A stretch of DNA of 37,817 nt from Planktotalea sp. (lineage in GTDB: Bacteria; Pseudomonadota; Alphaproteobacteria; Rhodobacterales; Rhodobacteraceae): contig NZ_JABBAM010000045.1 of NCBI RefSeq assembly GCF_018607965.1, positions 10,509 to 48,325 on the forward strand, in the 5' to 3' direction. Below are positions 1 to 8,508 of this stretch, piece by piece. Made by a program: the position numbers and the translations under genes. The notes beneath the pieces were generated by a model. It saw only the letters and a list, made by a program, of their open reading frames with translations. It did no database searches and was not told the DNA's origin. Each line of letters opens with the position of its first letter. Positions within the stretch are counted from its first letter, which is position 1.

Positions 1-664
1 GTTGACCGGGGGCAGAGATGATGCCTTGATTTGGATCAGCCAAGCGCGTTCCAAGAACAGCCTCAATCGCCTCACGAGGCACGCCACCTGCACGCGAAAG
101 CGTCGGAGCGCCCGTGAGACCAACGATTGTTGATTCCAAACCGACCGGACATGCTCCGCCATCCAGAACACCTGCGATCTTGCCCTCTAGTCCAGTCAAA
201 ACGTGCTGCGCCGTTGTTGGGCTGATCCGTCCTGATGGATTGGCAGAGGGGGCAGCAACGGGGCCATCGAAGGCGCGCAATAACTCTTGTGCGAGATCAC
301 CAGCGGGCACGCGAATGGCGACGCTTTCCAACCCAGCTGTAACCAATTCGCTAAGACCCGCATCTGGGCTCAAAGGTAGAACCATTGACAAAGGGCCTGG
401 CCAGAATGCATCGGCCAAGCTTTGGGCAATCGCAGACCACGCTCCATATTCACGCGCTTTGAAAGCATCCGCGACATGCACGATCAAAGGATTGAAACTG
501 GGTCGACCCTTGGCTGTATAGATCGCAGCAACTGCGCGGCCATCACGTGCATCCGCGCCCAACCCGTAGACGGTTTCCGTGGGAAACGCGATCAAGCCGC
601 CCGCGTTAAGCAGGTCAGCAGCGCGCTGGATATCTATCTGTGATGAGGTGAGCCGAAGTGTCAC
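1..664 (-). CDS. tsaC: L-threonylcarbamoyladenylate synthase (Sua5/YrdC), 3' end cut off by window edge
   Basis: The enzyme makes threonylcarbamoyl-AMP from threonine, bicarbonate and ATP for the universal t6A37 modification of ANN-decoding tRNAs. Reading on the minus strand from a GTG at 664 gives a start like VTLRLTSSQIDIQRAAD, followed by the YrdC signature FPTETVYGLGADA, KGRPSFNPL, PSANPSGRISPT and ESTIVGLTG. At the window edge the translation reaches IISAPGQ, which looks like the linker before the C-terminal Sua5 domain, so this is probably the long Sua5 form, with that domain beyond position 1. The GTG start is chosen because the conserved family N-terminus begins there; no ATG fits this frame. 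It is divergent from the acyl-CoA dehydrogenase gene, with about 165 bases between them and no clear promoter visible. The family call is firm; the Sua5 rather than short TsaC form is inferred. Confidence 0.93.
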   Translation of the reverse strand, partial: MTLRLTSSQIDIQRAADLLNAGGLIAFPTETVYGLGADARDGRAVAAIYTAKGRPSFNPLIVHVADAFKAREYGAWSAIAQSLADAFWPGPLSMVLPLSPDAGLSELVTAGLESVAIRVPAGDLAQELLRAFDGPVAAPSANPSGRISPTTAQHVLTGLEGKIAGVLDGGACPVGLESTIVGLTGAPTLSRAGGVPREAIEAVLGTRLADPNQGIISAPGQ

Positions 665-829
665 GTCCCAGCATCCTATATTTGACGTTGCGTTTCCATT
701 GCGAGGTACGCGCGCCGATTTGTACAGTGGCGCGAGCCTTCCGCAGGCATACGTGGCAATGCGCGCCGTGCCAAGCACCCACTTGCGGTGATAGCGCTTA
801 GAGTGAATCGACGAAAGAGAGACGACAAA

Positions 830-2551
830 ATGGCTTATCGTGCACCTTTACCTGACTATCAGTTCCTGTTTGACCATGTTGTCGGCCTTGGCGAAGTTGT
901 TGCGCAAGCGCGTTTCGGAGATGCGACACCTGATTTGACGTCAGCCATTCTGACCGAAGCAGGGCGTCTTAGTGAAGATGTGCTTGCCCCTGTGAACCGT
1001 GACGGCGATCTTACACCTGCGCGTCTTGAGAACGGTGTCGTGCGCACATCGCCCGGATTTGCGAAAGCTTTCAAAGCGATTGCAGAGGGTGGTTGGGTCG
1101 GCATGTCGGCCAGCGTTGAACATGGTGGCATGGGTTTGCCGATGACTGTTACGACAGCGGTGAACGAGATGATGGCATCGGCGTGCTTGTCGCTGCAACT
1201 TGCGCCGCTGATGTCGCAAGGCCAGATCGAAGCGTTAGAGCACCACGCGTCCGATGCGCTGAAAGAGCTGTATTTGCCCAAGCTGATTTCGGGCGAATGG
1301 ACAGGCACGATGAACCTGACAGAGCCGCATGCAGGTAGCGATGTTGGCGCGCTTAGCTCAAAAGCAGAACCGAATAGCGACGGGACGTTCAACGTCACTG
1401 GCCAGAAAATTTATATCAGCTGGGGCGATCATGATGTGGCGGAAAACGTCTGCCACTTGGTTCTCGCGCGTCTACCCGATGGTGCGGCTGGCACCAAAGG
1501 CATCAGCCTGTTCCTTGTCCCGAAATATCTACCCGATGAAGCTGGAAAGCCGGGCGTTGCGAACACGCTGAAAGTGGTCAGCTTAGAGCATAAGATGGGT
1601 CTGCATGGCAGCCCAACTGCTGTGATGCAATTTGATGGTGCAAAGGGCTGGCTTGTCGGCCCCGAAGCTGGCGGCATGCGCGCGATGTTTACGATGATGA
1701 ACAACGCACGTTTGGGTGTTGGTGGTCAGGGCATTGGCGCGGCTGAGGGCGCTTTGCAAAAAGCGCTAGAATACGCGAACGAGCGCAAGCAAGGACGCAG
1801 CCCGATTGAGGGCGGAACAGGCACGATCATGGATCACGCCGATGTGCGCCGGATGTTGAGCGTTATGAAAGCGGATGTGTTTGCAGCGCGCGCAATTGCG
1901 CTGATGTGTGCCGCGGCAATTGATATGGAAACGGCGACTGGGGATGCGGAATGGGGCGCACGCGCTACGTTCTTGACGCCAATCGCCAAAGTTTTCGGTA
2001 CGGAAACCGGCATGCGCGTGTCTGAAATGGGCGTGCAAGTTCATGGGGGAATGGGCTTCATCGAAGAAACGGGTGCTGCGCAGTATTACCGCGATGTGCG
2101 TGTTACGGCGATCTATGAAGGCACCAACGGTATCCAAGCGATGGATCTTGTCGCGCGTAAATTGATGGACGGTGGCGATGCGGCTTTTGCCTTGCTCGAC
2201 GAGATCGAAGGCTATTTGGAGAGCGCACGCGAAACATGCCCTGCTTTGGGGGAACCCCTTTGGGAGGCGACCGAAAGTCTGCGTGAAGCAACCGAATGGA
2301 TGCTGGCACAGGGCGAGCTGAACGCGCGTTTTGCGGGTGCTGTTCCTTATTTGATGGCCTTCGCGCGTGTCCTTGGTGGGTATGCGCATTTGAAAGCTGC
2401 GATTGCGACAAAGGGCAAAGGCCCGCGCACGAAGCTAGCGAAAATTTATATGACGCGACTTTTGCCAGAACATATGGGGCTATTGGCACAAGCCCGAGCG
2501 GGCGACGCTGATTTATACGCGCTTAGCGCAGATGAGCTGAGCGGCACATGA
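830..2551 (+). CDS. Acyl-CoA dehydrogenase, long DmdC-like type
   Basis: This is a 573-residue FAD-dependent acyl-CoA dehydrogenase introducing an alpha-beta double bond into an acyl-CoA. Visible marks are the substrate/FAD segment MNLTEPHAGSDVG, GQKIYISWGDHD, the FAD-binding QVHGGMGFIEE and the catalytic-base region YEGTNGIQAMDL. The protein is about 200 residues longer than classical short/medium-chain enzymes because of an extra C-terminal helical domain, as in the DmdC and AidB-related groups. DmdC oxidises 3-methylmercaptopropionyl-CoA in marine DMSP breakdown, but several paralogues of this shape exist in roseobacters, so the substrate cannot be read from the sequence. The ATG at 830 is preferred over an upstream in-frame ATG at 788 because a purine-rich AAAGAGAG lies just before it and MAYRAPLPDYQFL matches the family start. 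It overlaps the next gene by ATGA, suggesting they are co-translated. Confidence 0.93.
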   Translation: MAYRAPLPDYQFLFDHVVGLGEVVAQARFGDATPDLTSAILTEAGRLSEDVLAPVNRDGDLTPARLENGVVRTSPGFAKAFKAIAEGGWVGMSASVEHGGMGLPMTVTTAVNEMMASACLSLQLAPLMSQGQIEALEHHASDALKELYLPKLISGEWTGTMNLTEPHAGSDVGALSSKAEPNSDGTFNVTGQKIYISWGDHDVAENVCHLVLARLPDGAAGTKGISLFLVPKYLPDEAGKPGVANTLKVVSLEHKMGLHGSPTAVMQFDGAKGWLVGPEAGGMRAMFTMMNNARLGVGGQGIGAAEGALQKALEYANERKQGRSPIEGGTGTIMDHADVRRMLSVMKADVFAARAIALMCAAAIDMETATGDAEWGARATFLTPIAKVFGTETGMRVSEMGVQVHGGMGFIEETGAAQYYRDVRVTAIYEGTNGIQAMDLVARKLMDGGDAAFALLDEIEGYLESARETCPALGEPLWEATESLREATEWMLAQGELNARFAGAVPYLMAFARVLGGYAHLKAAIATKGKGPRTKLAKIYMTRLLPEHMGLLAQARAGDADLYALSADELSGT

Positions 2552-3609
2552 GCGAACAGGGCGGTACCATCCGCTATCCTTGGGAAGAGCCGCCAACTGG
2601 ATCAGAAGCGATAGAGGTCGCACAGGGTATCCTGTGGATGCGCCTGCCACTGCCGATGAAGCTGGACCACGTCAACGTTTATGCGTTGGATGAAGGCGAC
2701 AGCTGGACCATCGTGGATACGGGGTTCGATAGCCGCAAATCGCGCAGTATTTGGGTTGATTTGATGGCTGGGCCTTTGGGTGGCAAGCCTATCTCTCGGG
2801 TCATCGTGACGCACCATCACCCTGATCATATCGGTCTTGCGGGTTGGTTCCAGACCGAACATGGTGCAGAGCTTTGGACCACGCGCACGGCTTGGCTGAT
2901 GGGGCGTATGCTTCTAATGGATGAACAGCCGGTACCAACTAACGAAACCATGGATTTCTGGCGTAGCGCAGGTATGTCCGATGAGGTGCTGACTGAGCGT
3001 GCCAAAGAACGCCCCTTCAATTTTTCTGATGTGGTTGCACCACTTCCACTGGGGTTTAAACGCATCAAGCAAGGCGACACGATTCGCGCGGGTGGGCGCG
3101 ATTGGGACGTGCACATGGGCAATGGCCACGCGCCAGAGCACGCAACGCTATGGTCTCGCGCTGACAATTTGGTGATTGCGGGGGATCAAATCCTTGCGTC
3201 GATCAGTTCGAACATTGGGGTTTATGCAACTGAACCCGACGCTGATCCTGTTGGTGATTGGCTGGAGGCCTGTGAACGACTGAACACGCTGGCCCGCGAA
3301 GATCACCTTGTTTTAGGTGGTCATAAGCTGCCATTCACAGGATTGCCTACGCGCATGCGCCAATTGATCGACAACCACCACGGGGCTTTGAAACGGCTTG
3401 AGGCGCATCTTGAAACACCCTCCACGGCGGGTGAATGTTTTGCGCCATTGTTCAAGCGCAAGATCGGTTCTGCCGAATATGGTCTCGCGCTGGTTGAATC
3501 TATCGCCCATGTGCAGCACCTTTGGTTGGAGGGCCGTGCCAGTCGCAAAAAACGCGATGACGGCGCTTGGGTCTATAGTCGTATTGCTGAGGGAATGAAC
3601 GATGGATGA
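2548..3609 (+). CDS. Metallo-beta-lactamase-fold hydrolase
   Basis: A 353-residue MBL-fold protein with the metal-binding motif THHHPDHIGL (the HxHxDH signature), a third histidine in GHAPEH, an aspartate in VIAGDQIL and a histidine in LGGHKLPF. These are the ligands expected for a two-metal hydrolase of the glyoxalase II-like type. A C-terminal helical extension of about 100 residues is present. It starts inside the stop of the acyl-CoA dehydrogenase (ATGA overlap), so a role in the same acyl-CoA pathway, for example thioester hydrolysis, is a reasonable inference but is not shown. It could equally be a detoxifying thioesterase. The broken small gene downstream begins inside its last codons. 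Confidence 0.9.
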   Translation: MSEQGGTIRYPWEEPPTGSEAIEVAQGILWMRLPLPMKLDHVNVYALDEGDSWTIVDTGFDSRKSRSIWVDLMAGPLGGKPISRVIVTHHHPDHIGLAGWFQTEHGAELWTTRTAWLMGRMLLMDEQPVPTNETMDFWRSAGMSDEVLTERAKERPFNFSDVVAPLPLGFKRIKQGDTIRAGGRDWDVHMGNGHAPEHATLWSRADNLVIAGDQILASISSNIGVYATEPDADPVGDWLEACERLNTLAREDHLVLGGHKLPFTGLPTRMRQLIDNHHGALKRLEAHLETPSTAGECFAPLFKRKIGSAEYGLALVESIAHVQHLWLEGRASRKKRDDGAWVYSRIAEGMNDG

Positions 3610-4045
3610 TTTGATCAAAACCTCTGCAGAGGCGGTTGAGGCCGACGCGTTGCCACGTTGCTTTGAAAAGCACACGGACGGCTAAAAAAACCACGACGAG
3701 GTTAATGTGGGCGCGGGTGACAAGCCTGTCAAAGCCAAAAGCCCTGCGGAACGGGCCTACGATCGTTTGATCCTCTATATTCAAAACTTTGAAGAACAAC
3801 TCGACAATGAACACGAAGGCGCAATGGGTTTCACGGGTGGGGACGCGGGTGTTCTTTAGATCGAAGGCATGGGCTATTTTGATCCCGATATTATTACGTT
3901 CCACGGGTCTGATCCAACTGGCGGTAAAACCCAGATGATCCAGCATGTGAGCCAGCTAAATGTGATGCTGCGCGCACTGCCCAAAGAAGTCGAAACAGCC
4001 GAACCGAACCGCATTGGGTTCAAGCTCGCGCGCGACATAAGTTAA
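3602..4045 (+). pseudogene. Small conserved protein (DUF6173-like) interrupted by two in-frame stops
   Basis: A reading frame of 147 codons runs from the ATG at 3602 to the TAA at 4043 with no frameshift, but with a TAA at 3683-3685 and a TAG at 3857-3859. Between and after the stops it reads like a well-conserved alphaproteobacterial protein: SPAERAYDRLILYIQNFE, then GAMGFTGGDAGVL, stop, IEGMGYFDPDIITFHG, and near the end QHVSQLNVMLRALP and RIGFKLARD. From memory this resembles the roughly 150-residue family called DUF6173; its function is unknown. Because the frame and coding character survive on both sides of each stop, decay looks recent and by point mutation. Its start overlaps the MBL-fold gene by 8 bases. 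Alternatives are sequencing errors or stop read-through. Confidence 0.8.
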
Positions 4046-4142
4046 AGTGGTTGCATCTTTAAGGGGTGCGCCTGTTCGTCCTAGGTGACAGCGCTGCCGG
4101 AATCGGCTAATCAGCGCCCAACCTAAAGTTTGGAGAAGAAAA

Positions 4143-4277
4143 ATGGCTGAGCATAAACACGGTAGCATGGACACATCTGTGCAAGAGAAAACCTTCGAAG
4201 GCTTCATGAAGTATTGCACATGGACGGGCGTTTTTTCGATCTGTCTTTTGGTTTTCATAGCACTCGTTAACGGTTAA
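4143..4277 (+). CDS. aa3-type cytochrome c oxidase subunit IV
   Basis: A 44-residue protein beginning MAEHKHGSMD, with a short charged N-terminus (VQEKTFEGFMKY) and one membrane segment (about residues 26-43, ending IALVNG). This matches the tiny alphaproteobacterial aa3-type oxidase subunit IV family, whose single helix packs against the CoxI/CoxIII core in the cytoplasmic membrane. The start is supported by GGAGAAG about 6 bases upstream. It is encoded away from the main cox operon, which is usual for this subunit. Its last A is also the first base of an alternative ATG for the following lipoprotein gene, though that gene probably starts further down. Confidence 0.9.
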   Translation: MAEHKHGSMDTSVQEKTFEGFMKYCTWTGVFSICLLVFIALVNG

Positions 4278-4333
4278 TGAATTTTCAAACGCGCCCACTT
4301 GGGGCGCGTTGGGTCCGCTGGGGGGCGGTAAAT

Positions 4334-4948
4334 ATGCGCAAGTTTATATTGTGTCTGCTGCTGCCACTTGCCCTTATGGGGTGTTCTGCGAAATCTGAAT
4401 GGGCGTCCGACGAGATGGTGACGCGCATGGCGTACCGCGAACCTGGTCCCGCAACGCTGACCTTGATGTCGATGATCAGTAACCGTTCCGGCGGCGGCGC
4501 GCATACATCGCTAATGATCAACGCTTCGCAGCGTGTGATTTGGGACCCTGCAGGGTCATTCAAGCACTCTGAAATTCCAGAGCGCAATGATGTAATCTAT
4601 GGTGTGAATCCTGAAGTTTATAGCGTCTTCAAAGGCGCGCATGCGCGCGAAACCTACCATGTGGTTATGCAAGAAGTCGTCGTTGCGCCAGAGGTTGCAG
4701 AAAAGGCATTTGCGATTGCGCGCGGCCTTGGGCCGGTTAGCCAGACCCAATGTACAACATCCACGTCGAAGCTGTTGTCACAATTACCAGGCTTTGAGAA
4801 CATCGGCAGTCATTTGTTTCCCAAGAAGCTGATGGAAAATTTTGCGAAGATTCCAGGTGTGAAAACAGGACGCTTGTTTGAGGATGATGCCGGCGACAAA
4901 GCGACGGCGTTTGGCACGGCTCAAGCAACCAAGCTCACAACCTTCTAA
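4334..4948 (+). CDS. Lipoprotein of unknown function, possible permuted-papain (YiiX/NlpC-like) fold
   Basis: A 204-residue protein with a lipoprotein signal peptide (MRKFILCLLLPLALMGC, lipidated Cys17). I do not recognise a named family. Two features suggest a circularly permuted papain-like fold: a His in GGGAHTSLMI (His57) followed by strands ending VIWDPAGSF, and a later Cys in QTQCTTSTSKLL (Cys140). In YiiX/DUF830-type proteins the catalytic His precedes the Cys in this way. The activity would be a periplasmic amidase or peptidase, but this is inference. The ATG at 4334 is preferred over an upstream in-frame ATG at 4277, because it begins the signal peptide and follows a GGGGGCGG Shine-Dalgarno-like run. 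A strong terminator follows. Confidence 0.8.
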   Translation: MRKFILCLLLPLALMGCSAKSEWASDEMVTRMAYREPGPATLTLMSMISNRSGGGAHTSLMINASQRVIWDPAGSFKHSEIPERNDVIYGVNPEVYSVFKGAHARETYHVVMQEVVVAPEVAEKAFAIARGLGPVSQTQCTTSTSKLLSQLPGFENIGSHLFPKKLMENFAKIPGVKTGRLFEDDAGDKATAFGTAQATKLTTF

Positions 4949-4954
4949 ATCTAC

Positions 4955-4981
4955 CTCCACCCAAAAAGGGTGGAGTTTTTT
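4955..4981 (+). terminator. Rho-independent terminator after the lipoprotein gene
   Basis: A perfect 8-bp stem CTCCACCC / GGGTGGAG with an AAAAA loop is followed at once by six T. It lies 6 bases after the lipoprotein stop and closes the plus-strand run. The facing lytic transglycosylase gene ends at 4998, so the hairpin may also act weakly on the minus strand, where no good U-tract follows. Confidence 0.9.
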
Positions 4982-4997
4982 AGTTGCAACGTGACGC

Positions 4998-6173
4998 CTA
5001 AAGCTTGTTAAGTAAGGATGGCGTAGGCCATGCGTCTGCAGGTAGGCCCAGTTTTTTCTGCATATCTTGAACCGTTGATCGCGTGTTTGCCCCTAATATG
5101 CCGTCGATTTTACCGACGTTATAGCCGCGTGCAGCCAGCTTTTTCTGTAAGTTTTTCATCTGTGCATTGTTCAATCCAGCGTCAGGATTGCCCGCGCTAT
5201 AGACTTGCGCACCCTCTAGACGGTTGGCGAAATATGCAGCTGTCAGCACATATGTGAAGCTTTGGTTCCACTCGAAATACACACGAAAATTAGGGTAAGC
5301 AACGAAGGCAGGGCCCTTGCGTCCTTGAGGGAGGATGATTGAACTTGGCAGGCCGCCGACAAGATTGCCACCGCGCGCTCTCACGCCCATTTTTTGCCAA
5401 TCGCTTGTTTGTGCTGAATGGGTGAGGCCGGTTTTGGACCAATCAAAATTACTGGGCATCGTGACTTCTTGCAACCAAGGTTCGCCTTTACGCCAGCCAA
5501 GTCCGCTTAGCATTTTGCCGCCAGAGACTAGCGCGTCAGGTGCAGATGTTTTCAAAGAAACGCGACCGTCGCCGTCGCCGTCTATCCCGTTCTCCAAGAT
5601 GTCGGCGGGCAGCATTTGCACCATGCCGATCTCACCTGCCCATGCACCTGTGGTGCTAGCTGGGTCGAAGCTGCCCTTCTCAAACAGTTCAAGCGCTGCA
5701 AAAACCTGTGGGCGGAAAAGTTCAGGACGACGGCAATCATGGGACAACGTGATCAGCGCATTTGCCGTGTTGAAATTCCCTTGGATGGCACCGTAATCCG
5801 TTTCAAAGGCCCAGAATGCCAGCAAAACTCCGCGAGAGACGCCGTAGTCACGTTCAATACGTTTGAAGGTGTTCCCATATTTCTGCCCCATAGAACGGCC
5901 CTTGGTGATACGGCTTTGGCTGATCAAACGACGTGAGAAATCGATGAAGGGGAGCTGAAAAACGCCTTGTGCGCGGTCTGCCTTTAGAACGCCGTTGTCT
6001 TTGCGCACGTTTGCGAAAAAGCGATCAACGGTGGCGCGCGCATGGCCGCGCTGCACCGCTTCATTCTTTAAACCGCTGACAAAATTGTTGAATGAGCCGC
6101 CGCAGGATTGGGCGAGTGCGGGAGAAGCGCCAAGAGCTGCGATCAAAATGAAGGCGGGGAGGCGTGAAAACAT
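4998..6173 (-). CDS. Lytic murein transglycosylase (MltB family) with peptidoglycan-binding domain
   Basis: A 391-residue exported enzyme that cleaves the MurNAc-GlcNAc bond of peptidoglycan to give 1,6-anhydro ends. It has a Sec signal peptide ending in ASPALAQ, an MltB-type catalytic domain with the catalytic Glu in FWAFETDYGA, and the motifs GEIGMVQMLPADI and DGDGDGRVSL. A C-terminal peptidoglycan_binding_1 domain (about residues 330-391) includes LQKKLAARGYNVGKIDG. AAGGA lies about 10 bases before the ATG at 6173. It sits 33 bases after cobD on the same strand, so it may be transcribed with the cobalamin genes, although no functional link is known. Confidence 0.94.
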   Translation of the reverse strand: MFSRLPAFILIAALGASPALAQSCGGSFNNFVSGLKNEAVQRGHARATVDRFFANVRKDNGVLKADRAQGVFQLPFIDFSRRLISQSRITKGRSMGQKYGNTFKRIERDYGVSRGVLLAFWAFETDYGAIQGNFNTANALITLSHDCRRPELFRPQVFAALELFEKGSFDPASTTGAWAGEIGMVQMLPADILENGIDGDGDGRVSLKTSAPDALVSGGKMLSGLGWRKGEPWLQEVTMPSNFDWSKTGLTHSAQTSDWQKMGVRARGGNLVGGLPSSIILPQGRKGPAFVAYPNFRVYFEWNQSFTYVLTAAYFANRLEGAQVYSAGNPDAGLNNAQMKNLQKKLAARGYNVGKIDGILGANTRSTVQDMQKKLGLPADAWPTPSLLNKL

Positions 6174-6206
6174 GTTGCGAAAATCCTTGATTACCTTGCG
6201 CGCAGC

Positions 6207-7121
6207 TTAAAAACCGATCAGCCAGAGCGCAAACACCAAACCTGTAAATACACCCCATACGACCCAGAGCGCACGTATTGCAGCCTCAATTTGTGCCGCG
6301 CCGATTGTTTTGTGTCCGGTCTCGTTAACATAGGGAAAATCGCGCATTTCGCCCTGGTAACTGCGTGGGCCAGAAAGGGCGATACCAAGCGCACGGGCCA
6401 TTGCTGCTTCGGGCCAGCCAGCGTTGGGCGAGCGGTGTTGACGCGCCTCTTGGGTGATTTCGAACCAACGTGGCATCAGGCGATAGGCGATGGCGATCAT
6501 CAATGCAGTCATGCGGGCAGGGATTAGATTGAGTAGATCATCAAAGCGCGCAGCGGCCCAGCCAAAGGCTTCGAGCCGTTCTGTGCGATAGCCAATCATG
6601 CTGTCGGCGGTATTGGTGATTTTATAGAGCAGCAGCGCAGGTAGGCCGCCGATCAAGAACCAAAATGCAGGTGCAATAATCCCATCGGATAGGTTCTCTG
6701 CTGCGCTTTCAATGGCGCTGCGTGCAATTGCAGGATCGTCCATGTCAGCCGTGTCGCGCCCCACGATCATTGCGACTGCGTTGCGCCCATCTTGTGTGGA
6801 GGCGCGTACACCCTTTGCGACAGCTGCCACATGTTCCACAAGGGATTTTTGTGCGATTAAGATCGCAGCAAGGATGATTTCGACGAGAAAGCCGAGTCTT
6901 GCGAGTACGAGCCCAAGTGCGATGGCACATGCGGCAAGCGCGAGCATGACACATGTTCCCTTGATTTGCCTGCGCGAACCTGCGTTGAACTTTTTGTCTG
7001 CCCATCCGATAAGGTTGCCCATCAAAACGGCGGGATGTGGTGCGCGCGACCATAGCCATTTGGGTTCACCCAATGCTGCGTCAAGAAGAAGCGCGCAGAA
7101 AAGAATGGCTGTGGTGCTCAT
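6207..7121 (-). CDS. cobD: Adenosylcobinamide-phosphate synthase CobD/CbiB
   Basis: A 304-residue integral membrane protein that joins the aminopropanol(-phosphate) arm to adenosylcobyric acid in late cobalamin synthesis. Family marks are LLLDAALGEPKWLW near the start, HPAVLMGNLIGW, ENLSDGIIAPAFW, YKITNTADSMIGY and the C-terminal segment with SGPRSY and a final hydrophobic helix. The ATG at 7121 overlaps the stop of cobC (ATGA). A longer in-frame extension upstream lies inside cobC and is not used. Order DUF1636 - cobC - cobD means the arm precursor is made and attached by neighbouring products. Confidence 0.95.
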   Translation of the reverse strand: MSTTAILFCALLLDAALGEPKWLWSRAPHPAVLMGNLIGWADKKFNAGSRRQIKGTCVMLALAACAIALGLVLARLGFLVEIILAAILIAQKSLVEHVAAVAKGVRASTQDGRNAVAMIVGRDTADMDDPAIARSAIESAAENLSDGIIAPAFWFLIGGLPALLLYKITNTADSMIGYRTERLEAFGWAAARFDDLLNLIPARMTALMIAIAYRLMPRWFEITQEARQHRSPNAGWPEAAMARALGIALSGPRSYQGEMRDFPYVNETGHKTIGAAQIEAAIRALWVVWGVFTGLVFALWLIGF

Positions 7122-8080
7122 GAGGTGCTCGAAAGTGCTGCGCTCAGGCGCGACCATTGATTGGGCGCGGGAAGGCCAAGGCGTAGCCAGCGTGTTGAGT
7201 AAGGAAAGACACGTGACCAAATGTGCGCGCGGGCGAGTTTGTTCTGCCACGCCTGCGCGTCACCAACATCATAAAGTCGGAAAAGCGTCGTGCCACCAGC
7301 AACCGTAGCACCTTGTTGTGCCATCAATGCATCTAGACGGGTGGTGTCAGCACCAAGACGGACGCGGGTTTGTTGGGCCCACGCATCGTCTTGCAAAGCA
7401 TTTGCGCCGATGCGTAGGGCAGGGCCGCTGACGGCCCAAGGCCCGATGAAGTTGTTCAGTTTTGCGAGTAACACGGGATCGCCTATTGCAAAGCCGAGAC
7501 GCAGGCCAGCTAGGCCCCAGAACTTGCCGAAACTTTTCAAAACGATCACACCTTTGCGGTCAGCCAGATGAATAAGGCTGGCATCAGGGGAAATGTCGCA
7601 AAAACTTTCGTCGATGATTGTGAGGGGCGCGCTTGCCTCGTCAGATTTCCATACGCGACCGTCTGGATTGTTGGGGTGCACCAAGACGCGCGCGTCTGGA
7701 CTGGTTTCGGAAACTGTCCAGCCCTGTGCAATAAACGCGGCGGCGTGTTCGTTATACGTCGGTGCGGGAATATCGACGGTTCCGATGTTACCCAAGGCTG
7801 GAATGCGCGCGATGAGCGCGGATGCACCTGGCGCGGGCAAGATCGCAGAACCGTTTGGAACGCCCCAAAAAGTGCGCGCTGCGCTCGTCAATGTTTCAAA
7901 GGCAGAAGTATCTGGAAGCGCTGTCCAGTCGTGCGATGTGAATTCACCAATAGAATATGGCACCGGATTGATTCCTGTTGAAAGGTCAATCCAATCGTTG
8001 CGTGTGCCGCCAAATTTGGCTGCTGCACCGTCTAGGCCCCCACCGTGATCGCGGCCAGTATCGCGCGCAGGATCGTTCAT
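7118..8080 (-). CDS. cobC: L-threonine-O-3-phosphate decarboxylase CobC (PLP enzyme)
   Basis: A 320-residue fold-type I aminotransferase-like protein that decarboxylates threonine phosphate to aminopropanol phosphate, the nucleotide-loop arm of B12. The substrate segment DLSTGINPVPYS, the Asn/Pro motif HPNNPDGRVW, the PLP Asp in IIDESFCD and the Schiff-base Lys in SFGKFWGLAGLRLGF are all present. In alphaproteobacteria this gene is called cobC; the Salmonella equivalent is called cobD, a known source of confusion. The start at 8080 overlaps the stop of the upstream DUF1636 gene, and its own stop overlaps the start of cobD. Confidence 0.93.
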   Translation of the reverse strand: MNDPARDTGRDHGGGLDGAAAKFGGTRNDWIDLSTGINPVPYSIGEFTSHDWTALPDTSAFETLTSAARTFWGVPNGSAILPAPGASALIARIPALGNIGTVDIPAPTYNEHAAAFIAQGWTVSETSPDARVLVHPNNPDGRVWKSDEASAPLTIIDESFCDISPDASLIHLADRKGVIVLKSFGKFWGLAGLRLGFAIGDPVLLAKLNNFIGPWAVSGPALRIGANALQDDAWAQQTRVRLGADTTRLDALMAQQGATVAGGTTLFRLYDVGDAQAWQNKLARAHIWSRVFPYSTRWLRLGLPAPNQWSRLSAALSSTS

Positions 8081-8448
8081 TCAGCGTCTGGAAGTGGGGG
8101 GTGGCGTGTGATGAAATGTCCTTTGACAGCAACTGGCCATTCGCGAAAAGGAACGCGTCCGGTATCAGACGCCGCATGTTGTTGTGCATATTCCACGATG
8201 CCCGCGGCAGACGTATCGCTCGCGTCGAATTTTCCGAGCGTATAGGCCAGTTTTCCCTTGGCTTGAATGGCGATGTTGCAGCTGTGCGAACAGCCCATCA
8301 GACATGATACTCGACGGGTCTTGATGTCAGTTCCCTCAGCGGCTTTTTCGACAGCCGCAGCCAGAACTTCACCATCGGTGAGCGCGTCTTTTTCAGCGCT
8401 CCAATCGTCGCACTTACATGTATCGCAGACTGTAATCCATGTGGTCAT
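8077..8448 (-). CDS. DUF1636 protein, Cys-rich, metal-associated
   Basis: A 123-residue protein with an N-terminal CDTCKCDDW and a central SCLMGCSHSCNIA, giving six cysteines arranged as in thioredoxin-like [2Fe-2S] ferredoxin folds. It matches the DUF1636 family, which is often found next to cobalt-transport or cobalamin genes; its biochemical role is unknown. It is the first gene of the minus-strand operon and overlaps cobC by ATGA. Cofactor or metal delivery to cobalamin synthesis is a guess from context. The region before it contains no recognisable cobalamin riboswitch core. Confidence 0.85.
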   Translation of the reverse strand: MTTWITVCDTCKCDDWSAEKDALTDGEVLAAAVEKAAEGTDIKTRRVSCLMGCSHSCNIAIQAKGKLAYTLGKFDASDTSAAGIVEYAQQHAASDTGRVPFREWPVAVKGHFITRHPPLPDAE

Positions 8449-8508
8449 GTCGCTTTGGCCCTTGTGTTAGATCCCTCAAGGTTTGGTTCAAGCGGAAACA
8501 CGCCCACG

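Noticed and set aside
114-521. Plus-strand open frames in the first 800 bases
   Set aside because: They are antisense to a recognisable Sua5/YrdC gene and have no family character.
682-710. TTGACG as a -35 box for the acyl-CoA dehydrogenase gene
   Set aside because: No acceptable -10 hexamer occurs 16-18 bases downstream, and the distance to the start codon is long.
1766-2389. Long open frames on the minus strand inside the acyl-CoA dehydrogenase gene
   Set aside because: They lie entirely within a clear plus-strand gene, show no family motifs and reflect the codon bias of the true frame.
4277-4333. Longer start for the lipoprotein gene
   Set aside because: The extra 19 residues would precede a clear lipoprotein signal peptide and have no ribosome site; the ATG at 4334 is used instead.
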